NCBI GenBank assembly: GCA_011526095.1
Contig: WYBA01000216.1
Span: 1-50,847, forward strand
Origin: Myxococcales bacterium
GTDB lineage: Bacteria > Myxococcota_A > Polyangia > Haliangiales > Haliangiaceae
Direction: 5' to 3'
DNA: 50,847 bases
Shown: piece after piece, positions 17,068 to 24,430 of the stretch
Layout: each line of letters opens with the position of its first letter
How positions within the stretch are numbered: position 1 is the first letter of the stretch
Translations under genes and position numbers: made by a program
Notes under the pieces: generated by a model
Seen by the model: only the letters and a program-made list of their open reading frames with translations
Told to the model about the DNA's origin: nothing
Database searches by the model: none

Positions 17068-17253
17068 TCGCGTGTCCTACATAAGACACCTGACTCGCCG
17101 ATCCCCCGGAACACAACGGATATTGTTGCTCCCCGATCACAACGGAGAATGACTCGGTGTGGATCGCTACGGAATGCACATGACTCGTGAACTCCCCCGC
17201 CAGTGACTCTCGGGTCGCTGGCTCACCCGTCGCCGCGCCTGCCCCGCGGTCGC
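17068..17253 (-). promoter_or_regulatory. Kinase promoter region with nested repeats
   Basis: This 186-base region is visibly richer in A/T than its surroundings. An inverted repeat with arms GTGTC and GACAC (17072-17089) covers the -10-like TAGGAC just before the kinase start. A direct repeat CACAACGGA occurs at 17112-17120 and 17138-17146, and CAAC...GTTG forms a further small inverted repeat at 17114-17128. These could be binding sites for a regulator of the kinase operon. None matches a site I know. Confidence 0.4.
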
Positions 17254-18462
17254 TCACATGAAGTTGCGCGTGTGCAGCGACGACAGCGCCTCGGCCTCGC
17301 CGGTGGTGAACCCGAGGCGGCGCAGCCGCTGCTGGCGGCCGGCGTCCATGTCCTGGCTCAGCGCCACGACCGCGGCGTGGCCGCGTCGCAGCGCGGCCGC
17401 GTCCCAGCCTCCGGCGGCGAGCAGCACGAGCGCGTCGAACACCTCCTCGTTGAGCCCGGCGGTCCCGGCGAGCGCGGCGTGGCGGCGCTCGACCGCCGAC
17501 GCCAGCCGCGCGCGCAGCGTCGGCTCCTCGGCCGCGTGGCGCGCCAGGTGCGCCAGCCCGAACGCGACGTGGCGCGCCTCGTCCTGGGCGGCGAGCCGCG
17601 CGACCTCGCGCGTCGTGGCGTCGGGCGCGTGATCGCGCAGGAACCACAAGAGCGACAGGAACGTCCCCTCGCCCAGCACGGACAGCAGGAACGCGGCGAG
17701 CGCGAAGTCCGGTTCCCGGACGAGCGTGGCGAGCGAGGCCTGGCCCCCTTGCGTCGACAGCCCCAGCGCGTCGCGGCGCAGCGCGCCACGACGGGTGAAC
17801 ACCTCGATGTGGCGGGCCTCGTCGGCGCACTGGATCGCGAGCAGCTGCATGACCTCGCGGAAGTGCGGGTGGAGCTGCGCCAGGAACCGCGCCGGGACGA
17901 TCAGCGCCGCGGTCTCGTTCTCGATCAGGTAGGTCATCACCTGGACGATCGCGTCCTCGACCTCGGGCGGGTGCGGCGCCGGCGCGTCCCACGGGATCGC
18001 GGTCGCGGGGTCCCACTGCGCCGCGGCGGCCTGGGCGTACAGCCGCGCGGCCTCGTCGGCCCACACGACGCGGCGGTCGCACAGCGGGAAGTCGAGCCCG
18101 GCGGCCCCGGCCTCGACCGTGGCGCCGCGCGCGGCGAGGCCCCACCTCGCCGGTGGGTGGTCGACGATCGCGCCAAGCGCGCGCGGGTCGACCGCCCCGG
18201 CGCGCTCGGCGCCGCGCCACCGCCCGACCACGGCGCCGCCGCGGCGCACGTCGGCGACGTACGTCGCGCCGGTCGTGTCGACGGGGGCGACCGCGTGACC
18301 CTGCGCCCGGCACCACGCGTCGAGATCGATCGCCAGCGTCGGCGCGCGGCCGCGCACCCGCACCACGCCGCCGACGTCGACGCCGGCGAGCGCGCGCTTG
18401 ACCAGCAGGTGGGCGCCCTCGTCGAGCCCGAGGTCGCCCAGCTCGACGGCCGCGGCGGTCAC
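17254..18462 (-). CDS. TusA-like domain fused to a diiron ferritin-like domain
   Basis: 402 residues from a GTG that overlaps the upstream stop by four bases (GTGA). Residues about 6-60 resemble the TusA/SirA fold (DLDAWCRAQGHAV at 47-59), but the usual N-terminal CPxP Cys is absent (LGLDEGAHLLVKRAL). Residues about 170-310 form a ferritin-like helical bundle with a full set of possible diiron ligands: E181 or E183, E215 with H218 (DEARH), E265 (LGEGT) and E295 with H298 (DEARH). An oxygen-activating role is therefore plausible. Its operon partners are a PhnD-like binding protein and an acyl-CoA dehydrogenase. The substrate is unknown; sulfur-linked chemistry is an inference from the TusA-like part. 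Confidence 0.72.
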   Translation of the reverse strand: MTAAAVELGDLGLDEGAHLLVKRALAGVDVGGVVRVRGRAPTLAIDLDAWCRAQGHAVAPVDTTGATYVADVRRGGAVVGRWRGAERAGAVDPRALGAIVDHPPARWGLAARGATVEAGAAGLDFPLCDRRVVWADEAARLYAQAAAAQWDPATAIPWDAPAPHPPEVEDAIVQVMTYLIENETAALIVPARFLAQLHPHFREVMQLLAIQCADEARHIEVFTRRGALRRDALGLSTQGGQASLATLVREPDFALAAFLLSVLGEGTFLSLLWFLRDHAPDATTREVARLAAQDEARHVAFGLAHLARHAAEEPTLRARLASAVERRHAALAGTAGLNEEVFDALVLLAAGGWDAAALRRGHAAVVALSQDMDAGRQQRLRRLGFTTGEAEALSSLHTRNFM

Positions 18463-19307
18463 GCGGCGACCCGCGCCAGCCACGGCTCGAGGTAGCCGGT
18501 GCGGTCGATCGCGCGGGACAGCAGCTCGTAGCCGGTGGTGCGGCCCGGGCGCCACGCCTTGAGCCCCTCGAGATCGAGCAGCGACCGCACGGAGGGATCG
18601 TCGTACGACATCGCCAGCAGCAGCTCGGTGAACCGCGCGATCGACCCGGCGGGCGCGTCGTCGAGCACGGTCATGTTGCAGTGATCGTAGGCGCCGGTCC
18701 GCGCGATCACCCGCAGCGCGCCCGGCGGGACGACCCCCTCGCGCGCGAACACGAGGTGGTTGCCGTCGAGCAGGCACGCGGCGTCGACCTTCCCCGCGAG
18801 CAGCGCGCGCACCGCGTCGCGCTCGCCGCCGACGTGGTCGCCGTGCTTGCCGACGAGCACGTCGTGGTGCACGACCTCGACGTCGACGCCGGGCTGCAGG
18901 CCCTCGGCGGCGACGTGCTCGAGCGGGATCAGGGTGGCCTGCGGCGAGTCGGTCGCGCCGACGCCGAGCCGGCGCCCGCGCAGGTCGCGGATCGTCGCGA
19001 CCGGCCCGTCGGCGCGCGCGACGATCAGCGACGTGAGGTCCTGATCGGTGTCGCGCATCGCGATCGCGCGCGCCGTGCGGCCGCGGCGCGGCGCGGCGCG
19101 CTCGGCCTCGAGCCACGCCAGCGGCGAGCTCCACCCGACGTGGAAGTCGCCGCGGAGCTGCGCCTCGACCTGGCGCTCGTAGTTCGAGTAGAGGACGTAG
19201 TCGAACGCCAGCCCGTGGCGCGCGAAGTACGCGAGGAAGCCGTCCCAGATCGGCACGACCTTGGCGTCGTACGCGACGGCGCCGAGCACGAGGGTGTCCT
19301 GGCTCAT
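18459..19307 (-). CDS. PhnD-like periplasmic-binding-fold protein without signal peptide
   Basis: 282 residues, ATG preceded by GGAG. It matches the substrate-binding proteins of phosphate/phosphonate ABC transporters: LVLGAVAYDAKVVPIWDGF at the N-terminus, an LRGDFHVGWSSPLAWLEAE hinge, LRGRRLGVGATDSPQAT, and VDAACLLDGN. There is no signal peptide or lipobox and no transporter gene nearby, so it is probably cytoplasmic. Binding-protein folds have become enzymes elsewhere (THI5 and MqnA/MqnD are known cases); a similar change here is possible but unproven. It lies between the acyl-CoA dehydrogenase (8-base gap) and the TusA-like/ferritin-like gene (4-base overlap). Confidence 0.75.
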   Translation of the reverse strand: MSQDTLVLGAVAYDAKVVPIWDGFLAYFARHGLAFDYVLYSNYERQVEAQLRGDFHVGWSSPLAWLEAERAAPRRGRTARAIAMRDTDQDLTSLIVARADGPVATIRDLRGRRLGVGATDSPQATLIPLEHVAAEGLQPGVDVEVVHHDVLVGKHGDHVGGERDAVRALLAGKVDAACLLDGNHLVFAREGVVPPGALRVIARTGAYDHCNMTVLDDAPAGSIARFTELLLAMSYDDPSVRSLLDLEGLKAWRPGRTTGYELLSRAIDRTGYLEPWLARVAA

Positions 19308-19315
19308 GGCGGCTC

Positions 19316-20440
19316 CTAGAACACGGGGAGGCCGCACACGGCCTTGCCGATGAAGTCGTAGAGGACGTCGGTGGTCGGGGCCATCACCTGCGCGGCGCGC
19401 GCGTCGCGGAACGCGCGCTCGACGCCGACGTCCTTGCGGAACGCCGCGCCGCCGCACACTCGCATCGCCAGCTCGGTGACCGTCGCCGCGGCCTCGCCGG
19501 CGGCGGCCTTGCTCTGCAGCACGCGCAGCACCGCGTCGGGGCGGCCGCGCTCGAGCGCGTCGACCGTGTCGAGCAGCAGCGTCCGCGCCTGATCGGTGGC
19601 GATCCGCATCCGCGCGACGTAGGCGCGCGCGGTCGGCAGGTCGGCGATCGAGCTGCCGAGGTGCGCGAACGTCGTCGCGCCGGCGTGGGCGGCGGTGCGC
19701 GCGGTCGCGGTCTCCATCAGGCCGACCGAGACCGCCGCCGACAGCACGTTGAACGTCGGCAGCACGGCGCCGAGCATCAGGTCGAAGCCGGCGCCGTCGT
19801 CGCCGAGCCGCGCGCTGGCAGGCACGCGCACGTCGCGCGCGTCGATCGGGCGCGAGTCGTTGCCGCGCAGCCCCAGGCCGTCGAACCCGCCGGCGGGCTC
19901 CAGCCCCGGCGTCGTGCGCGGCACCAGCCACAGCGTGCTCGCGCCCGGGGCGGCGAGCGGCCGGCTCGACCACACGTAGCTGTCGGCGTGCCCGGCCGAG
20001 GTGATCCAGCTCTTGCGCGCGGTGAGGAGCACGTCGTCACCGGCGGCGGTCGCGGTCGACATCGGCGCCCAGAACTGACCGCGCGAGCCGACCTCGGAGA
20101 ACGCCAGCGTCGAGAGGTGACGGCCGGCGGCGATCTCGCGGCGGACGTCGCGGGGGCCGTGCGGCTCCAGCACCGCGACCGCGCTGTAGTGCATGCACGC
20201 GATCATCGCGGTCGAGGCGCACTCGCGGGCGAGGCGCTCGACGACGGCGACCGCGTCGCGCAGGCCGCGGCCGTGGCCGCCGACCTCGGTCGACGAGGTC
20301 AGGCCGAGCAGCCCGGCCTGGCCGAGCGCGGCGACGGCGGCCCGCGGGAAGGCGCCGTCGCGGTCGACGTGCGCGGCGGCGGGGGCGACCACGTCGGTCG
20401 CGATGGCTTCGATGGCAGAGACAGGATCGAACGAGCTCAT
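19316..20440 (-). CDS. Acyl-CoA dehydrogenase family flavoprotein
   Basis: 374 residues from ATG 20440 with GGAG upstream. Family blocks include GLLGLTSSTEVGGHG (residues about 46-60), a LAFSEVGSRGQFWAPMSTAT flavin-binding strand, a LTARKSWITSAGHADSYVWS segment, and the C-terminal helical part with QSKAAAGEAAATVTELAMRV and CGGAAFRKD. Members dehydrogenate acyl-CoAs or act as flavin monooxygenases (the DszC/SfnB type) on sulfur compounds. I cannot place the catalytic Glu with confidence, and the partner genes lean towards an unusual substrate. It is the first gene of a three-gene operon. Confidence 0.87.
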   Translation of the reverse strand: MSSFDPVSAIEAIATDVVAPAAAHVDRDGAFPRAAVAALGQAGLLGLTSSTEVGGHGRGLRDAVAVVERLARECASTAMIACMHYSAVAVLEPHGPRDVRREIAAGRHLSTLAFSEVGSRGQFWAPMSTATAAGDDVLLTARKSWITSAGHADSYVWSSRPLAAPGASTLWLVPRTTPGLEPAGGFDGLGLRGNDSRPIDARDVRVPASARLGDDGAGFDLMLGAVLPTFNVLSAAVSVGLMETATARTAAHAGATTFAHLGSSIADLPTARAYVARMRIATDQARTLLLDTVDALERGRPDAVLRVLQSKAAAGEAAATVTELAMRVCGGAAFRKDVGVERAFRDARAAQVMAPTTDVLYDFIGKAVCGLPVF

Positions 20441-20540
20441 GGGACTCCGGGCGCGCGGGCCGCGCGCGCGGAGAGCGAGCTCACCGCCGGCGGGCCAGGC
20501 GCGGGTGCGTGACCCGGGCACGCCGGGTCGGGGTGGGGCC

Positions 20541-20569
20541 TCAAAGGCGGAACATGGCGCGGCAGCCTA
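20541..20569 (-). promoter_or_regulatory. Promoter and four-codon mini-ORF before the acyl-CoA dehydrogenase operon
   Basis: TAGGCT (20564-20569) lies eight bases before an ATG that opens a mini-ORF, Met-Phe-Arg-Leu-stop (20541-20555), about 100 bases before the dehydrogenase start. AACATGGCGC occurs twice (20551-20560 and 20571-20580). If the promoter follows the leaderless pattern here, this peptide would be translated first. Whether it regulates anything is unknown. Confidence 0.3.
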
Positions 20570-20652
20570 CAACATGGCGCCGTGGCTGACACCCGCGGCC
20601 GGACGCATCGACGCCGCGGCCGTGATGCTCGACGCGTGAGCGCCGGGCGCGG

Positions 20653-21876
20653 CTACGCCCCCGTCGCCGCCGCCGTGAAGATGCTGCGCGCCATCAGGCT
20701 GGTCTCGCCGTCGGCGCGCCGGCCGTAGACCTCCTTGCACGCCGCCGCGGCGTCGGCGTCGTCGGGCGCGGCCTGGCGCGCCCACTCGGCGAGCTGGCAC
20801 GCCAGCGCCAGCTCGCCTCGCGCCGCGGCGTCGCGCGCGCGGGCGGCGAGCCCGGCCGCGCCGCCGGCCATCGCCGCGACCTCGGCGGCGAGCGCGGCGT
20901 CGCGCGGCGGCAGCAGGCGCGCCGGGTTGCCGTCCCACCACCCGCCGTAGCGCCGCCACACGTTGCGGATGATGAACGCGGGATCGTCGTAGACCGGCCG
21001 CAGGTACGGCCGCTCGAGCAGGGCAGTGGGGATCTCGACGCCGGCGATCACGTCGTCGAGGCGCAGCCCCTCGTTCATCCGCGCGACGACCTGGTCGTGG
21101 ATCGTGTGGAGCAGCGCCGCGGTGTCGGCGAGCGCCTGGTCGACGCGGGCGGCGCCGAAGATCGGCGGGCCGTGGCCGGGCAGCAGCAGCTCGGCGCCGA
21201 GCGTGCGCATCGCGTCGAGCGCGCGCGCCCACTCGATGACGTAGCGCTGGACCTTCTGCGGGTTGCCGCAGTTGGGCGCGGCCCAGATGAACAGGTCGCC
21301 GGTGCACAGCGCCTTGACGTGGGGGAGCCACACGATCGTGTGGTCGTCGGTCTCGCCGCGGTGGTGGTGCAGCTCGAGCCGCGTCCCGCCGACGTCGAGG
21401 TCGAGGCGATCGCGGTACGTCACGTCCGGGTCGCGGTAGGTGGTGGGCCACTTCAGGCCCGGGACGCGGAACTGGCGGGTGTTGATCGCGGTGTTCCACC
21501 CGGCGGTCAGCCGGTAGCGCTCGAACCGCTCCTTGACCGCCTCGTGGCCGATCACGCGCAGCGGGCGCTCGGCCTCGAACGGGCCCGTGCCCATCGCGTG
21601 GTCGACGTGGCCGTGGGTGTAGATGGCGGTGTGCGCCGGCGCGCTCGACCACGCCCGCACCTGCTGGTGGACGACCGCGGCGGTCATCGGCGAGCCGGTG
21701 TCGACGAGGACGAGGCCGTCGTCGGTGCGGATCGCGACGACGTTGGCGAACCCGCTGTGGAACGCGACGCCGGGCGCGACCTCCTCCAGCGGGACCATCG
21801 TGGTGAGGATCGAGGCGTGGTCGGTGCGGCGGGTGCCGTCCCACAGCTCGTCGGTGATCTGGCGCAGCTTCGACAT
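20653..21876 (-). CDS. MBL-fold metallo-hydrolase, alkylsulfatase-like
   Basis: 407 residues. The metallo-beta-lactamase core shows THGHVDHAMG (H88, H90, D92, H93), a later HHHRGETDDH, and a CTGDLF segment, so a two-metal site is likely. The C-terminal part has RNVWRRYGGWWDGNPARLLP followed by a helical region with ARDAAARGELALACQLAEWA, typical of the dimerisation domain of alkylsulfatase-type proteins (SdsA family). It may hydrolyse sulfate esters or a related ester or lactone. The start lies six bases after the TetR stop, with GAGGCC upstream, so the two form one operon and the regulator probably controls it. Confidence 0.85.
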   Translation of the reverse strand: MSKLRQITDELWDGTRRTDHASILTTMVPLEEVAPGVAFHSGFANVVAIRTDDGLVLVDTGSPMTAAVVHQQVRAWSSAPAHTAIYTHGHVDHAMGTGPFEAERPLRVIGHEAVKERFERYRLTAGWNTAINTRQFRVPGLKWPTTYRDPDVTYRDRLDLDVGGTRLELHHHRGETDDHTIVWLPHVKALCTGDLFIWAAPNCGNPQKVQRYVIEWARALDAMRTLGAELLLPGHGPPIFGAARVDQALADTAALLHTIHDQVVARMNEGLRLDDVIAGVEIPTALLERPYLRPVYDDPAFIIRNVWRRYGGWWDGNPARLLPPRDAALAAEVAAMAGGAAGLAARARDAAARGELALACQLAEWARQAAPDDADAAAACKEVYGRRADGETSLMARSIFTAAATGA

Positions 21877-21882
21877 GGGGCC

Positions 21883-22578
21883 TCACGGGTGCGGGTCGGG
21901 GAGCGCGGCGATCGCCGCGGGGAGCCGGGCGGCGAGCCACCGCCGGTAGCGCGCGCGCGTCGCCGCGTCGTCGCGCAGGCCGAGGCGGCGCCGGGTCGCG
22001 CCGCCGAGCAGCAGGTCGCCGAACATCAGCAGGGTCAGCGTCATCAGGCCGAACCGGGTGCCCTCGTCGTCGTCGGCGGCGCCCGGGTCGGCGGCGACGC
22101 GCAGGGCGTGCATGCGCGCGCCGATCTCGGCAAGGCTCGCGCCGTCGTCGTCGGCGGCGCCGAACGGCTCCTCGCCGCACGCCAGCAGCCACGCCAGGAT
22201 CGGCGCGCGCCGCGGGTCGGTGACGCGCTCGTAGACCCGGCCGAGCAGCGCCGCCGGGTCGAGCGGCGCGCCGGGCGGCGGCGGGCGCAGGACCTCGTCG
22301 AGCAGCTCCTGGCGCATCCGCCGCGACGACCGCTGGAACAGCGCGGCGAGCAGGCCGTCGCGGCTGCGGAAGTGGTAGAGCAGCGTCGGGTGCGCGACGC
22401 CGACGCGCGCGGCGATCTCCTGCAGCCGCACGGCCGCGGGACCGCCCTCGCCCAGCAGGGCCTCCGCGGCGTCGAGGATCGCGTCGCGGGTGGCGTCGGC
22501 GGCCTCGCGGCGGGTCGGCGCGGCCCGGCGGACGGTCCGGCGGACGGTCTTGCGGACGGTCTTGCGGGGGCGGGCCAC
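21883..22578 (-). CDS. TetR-family transcriptional regulator
   Basis: 231 residues from GTG 22578. An N-terminal Arg/Lys tail made of a repeated (R/K)-T-V-R unit, encoded by a 12-base tandem repeat at about 22519-22570, precedes a TetR helix-turn-helix (AILDAAEALLGEGGPAAVRL, then EIAARVGVAHPTLLYHF). The rest is the helical ligand and dimer domain. I prefer GTG 22578 because TTACAT lies seven bases upstream; a longer TTG reading would start inside the palindromic operator. It probably represses its own operon with the MBL hydrolase. The ligand is unknown. Confidence 0.88.
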   Translation of the reverse strand: MARPRKTVRKTVRRTVRRAAPTRREAADATRDAILDAAEALLGEGGPAAVRLQEIAARVGVAHPTLLYHFRSRDGLLAALFQRSSRRMRQELLDEVLRPPPPGAPLDPAALLGRVYERVTDPRRAPILAWLLACGEEPFGAADDDGASLAEIGARMHALRVAADPGAADDDEGTRFGLMTLTLLMFGDLLLGGATRRRLGLRDDAATRARYRRWLAARLPAAIAALPDPHP

Positions 22579-22585
22579 GCCCCAG

Positions 22586-22611
22586 ATGTAACTCACTGAC
22601 AAATTGTCAGT
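22586..22611 (-). promoter_or_regulatory. TetR operator and promoter
   Basis: ACTGACAAATTGTCAGT (22595-22611) is a perfect palindrome, eight bases on each side of a central base. It lies just upstream of the -10-like TTACAT (22586-22591), where the -35 region would be. This is the expected site for autorepression by the adjacent TetR protein. The local A/T content is high for this genome. Confidence 0.7.
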
Positions 22612-22684
22612 AAAGCGAGAAGTGCACGCCGGGGCGCACCCGGGTGCGGCGTCGCGGCGCGCGTCGGGCCTCGGCAGGGCGAGG

Positions 22685-23152
22685 TCAGGCCGGGTGCATC
22701 AGCAGCTGCGCGATCGCCGCGCAGTAGCAGGAGAACCCGAGGCCGAACAGCACCAGCGCGACGTTGAGGAACCGCGACTTGCTGTCCCGGATCGCCAGGC
22801 CGCGCGCGACCGTGGTCGCCGGGTCGTCGCCGATCTCCTGGGTCAGCCAGCGCAGGCGCAGCACCCCGCCGATCGCGGTGAGCGCGGCGGCGAGGACGAT
22901 CATGATCCCGGTCGAGATCAGCACGCGCGCGAGGTCGCTGACCTGGGCGATCGCGCGGCCGGAGAACCCGGTCACCGTGATCACGATGCCGGACAAGGAC
23001 AGCATCACCTGCGTGCGCAGGACCAGCACCGACATCTGGGTCTCGACCAGCGCGAACGCGGCGCGGTGGTTGCCGTCGACCATGCGCAGGATGCGCTGGA
23101 CCTCGTCGGCGCGCTCGGCCTCGGCGGCGGAAGGGGCGGGCGTCGGCGGCAT
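22685..23152 (-). CDS. Small membrane protein, unknown function
   Basis: 155 residues from ATG 23152, chosen because TACGAT (23160-23165) ends seven bases before it; the ATG at 23161 overlaps that hexamer. After a charged amphipathic N-terminus (EAERADEVQRILRMVDGN), three hydrophobic segments follow: about 40-65 (VLVLRTQVMLSLSGIVITV), 75-97 (LISTGIMIVLAAALTAIGG) and 130-150 (VALVLFGLGFSCYCAAIAQ). I do not recognise the family. It is divergent from the gene at 23194, with only about 40 bases between them. Confidence 0.7.
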   Translation of the reverse strand: MPPTPAPSAAEAERADEVQRILRMVDGNHRAAFALVETQMSVLVLRTQVMLSLSGIVITVTGFSGRAIAQVSDLARVLISTGIMIVLAAALTAIGGVLRLRWLTQEIGDDPATTVARGLAIRDSKSRFLNVALVLFGLGFSCYCAAIAQLLMHPA

Positions 23153-23193
23153 CGCGGACATCGTACGTCAGACGGCGCGCCGACGATGCCGCG

Positions 23194-23760
23194 GTGGTCC
23201 CGGTCATCCCCGACAAGAACCTGCGCCTGGCGCTGATCGACGAGGTGTACGGCGCGCGCCGCGGCGACGCCGACACGCTCTACGGCCGCCCCGACGCGCC
23301 GTCGCTCGACGACATCCCCGACTTCGACAGCGACCCGCGCCATCACCCCCACGTCGAGGCCTACGCGCTGGGGCTGCCGCTGACCGAGGATGACCTGCGC
23401 GCGATCGAGGACCTCACGCTCGACGGCGACCGCGAGATCTACGGCGCGGCGTTCCCCGACTGGTGGGACCAGGGCGATCACTTCGTCGTCCGCTCGCTCG
23501 ATGGGATCGAGGCGTGTGCCCACCTGCGCCGGCTGTCGCTGGGGCAGGGCATCGTCGTCGGCGCGAGCCTGGCGCCGCTGACGCGGCTGCCGGCGCTGAC
23601 GTACGTCGCGCTGTGCCACACCGGCCGGTACCCCGACGTCGAGCGCCTGCTCGAGCTGCCCGCGCTGGAGCACGCGTGGATCTCGAACGTCCCTGCCTCC
23701 GCGGCGCGGTGGCACGCCGTGCTCGCGGAGCTGCGCGCGCGCGGCGTGAGCCTGCGCTGA
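23194..23760 (+). CDS. Conserved-type hypothetical protein with LRR-like tail
   Basis: 188 residues. The N-terminus (VPVIPDKNLRLALIDEVYG) resembles DUF6892-type proteins, but I cannot confirm this. The second half has leucine-rich-repeat-like spacing (HLRRLSLGQGIVVGASLAPL, then LPALTYVALCHTG and ELPALEHAWISN), suggesting a short solenoid. No signal peptide. The GTG start is supported by GACGAT six bases upstream, but this is the weakest of the leaderless cases, so the N-terminus could differ by a few codons. Confidence 0.6.
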   Translation: MVPVIPDKNLRLALIDEVYGARRGDADTLYGRPDAPSLDDIPDFDSDPRHHPHVEAYALGLPLTEDDLRAIEDLTLDGDREIYGAAFPDWWDQGDHFVVRSLDGIEACAHLRRLSLGQGIVVGASLAPLTRLPALTYVALCHTGRYPDVERLLELPALEHAWISNVPASAARWHAVLAELRARGVSLR

Positions 23761-23772
23761 TACAACCGCGTG

Positions 23773-24420
23773 ATGTCGTCGCCACCGGCGTCTGCCCTCG
23801 AGCTCACCGTCGAGCCGCACCCGTTGCTCGCGCTCGCCGCGTTCGTCGCCGAGCTTCCGGCCGCCGTCTCGACGATCGCGGCGCCCGCGTCGACGGCGCC
23901 CGCCGCGATCGCCGCCGACGAGGCGATCCGCGCGGCGGTGCGCGACCTGCTCCGTCACGGCGGGTACAAGCCGTCGGGCCGCAACAAGCCGGCGAGCGAG
24001 TACCTGGCGCGCGCTGCCGCCGAGGGCGCGTTCCCCGCGATCAACGCCGCGGTCGACGTCGGCAACGCGGTCTCGCTCGCCTCCGGGCTGCCGGTCAGCG
24101 TCGTCGACGCCGACCGCGTGACCCCGCCGCTGGTCGCCCGCGTCGCCCCGCCCGGCACCACCTACCCGTTCAACCCCTCCGGCCAGGTGTTCGACGCCGC
24201 GGGGCTGATCTGCCTGTTCGACGCCGACGGCGTGTGCGCGACGCCGGTCAAGGACGCGCAGCGCACCAAGACCACGCCCGCCACCACGCGCGTCCTGTGC
24301 GTCGTCTGGGGCGTGCGCTCGGCCGCCGACCACACCGCGCGCACCGTCGCCGACTATCAGGCGCGAATGCGCGCGCTCGGGGCGCGGGTCACCGTTGTAC
24401 ACGCGCGTGCAGATCGGTAA
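23773..24420 (+). CDS. B3/B4 tRNA-binding-domain protein
   Basis: 215 residues, starting 12 bases after the previous gene. It matches free-standing relatives of the B3/B4 domain of phenylalanyl-tRNA synthetase beta subunit, which has a role in editing: HGGYKPSGRNKPASEYL, AINAAVDVGNAVSLASGLPV and DGVCATPVKDAQRTKTT are characteristic blocks in order. No catalytic synthetase part is present. Such proteins may hydrolyse mischarged tRNA or bind amino-acid-like ligands; which applies here cannot be told. ATG 23773 lies six bases after TACAAC (23761-23766); GTG 23770 is an alternative. Confidence 0.8.
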   Translation: MSSPPASALELTVEPHPLLALAAFVAELPAAVSTIAAPASTAPAAIAADEAIRAAVRDLLRHGGYKPSGRNKPASEYLARAAAEGAFPAINAAVDVGNAVSLASGLPVSVVDADRVTPPLVARVAPPGTTYPFNPSGQVFDAAGLICLFDADGVCATPVKDAQRTKTTPATTRVLCVVWGVRSAADHTARTVADYQARMRALGARVTVVHARADR

Positions 24421-24423
24421 GGT
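24395..24423 (+). promoter_or_regulatory. Sigma70-type promoter of the FG-GAP lipoprotein
   Basis: TTGTAC (24395-24400) and TAAGGT (24418-24423) are separated by exactly 17 bases, and the ATG follows seven bases later. This is the only member of the leaderless set where I also see a reasonable -35 box. It overlaps the end of the B3/B4 gene. Confidence 0.5.
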
Positions 24424-24430
24424 CCGTGCG

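Noticed and set aside
20567..22192. 541-codon open frame overlapping the MBL hydrolase
   Set aside because: Out-of-frame shadow; the metal motif is in the other frame.
22685..23152. Small membrane protein as a Pycsar-type effector
   Set aside because: It has membrane helices but lacks the typical N-terminal pattern and no cyclase gene is nearby.
23194..24420. Toxin–antitoxin or immunity pair
   Set aside because: The second protein is a B3/B4 tRNA-binding-domain relative and nothing in the first supports an immunity function.
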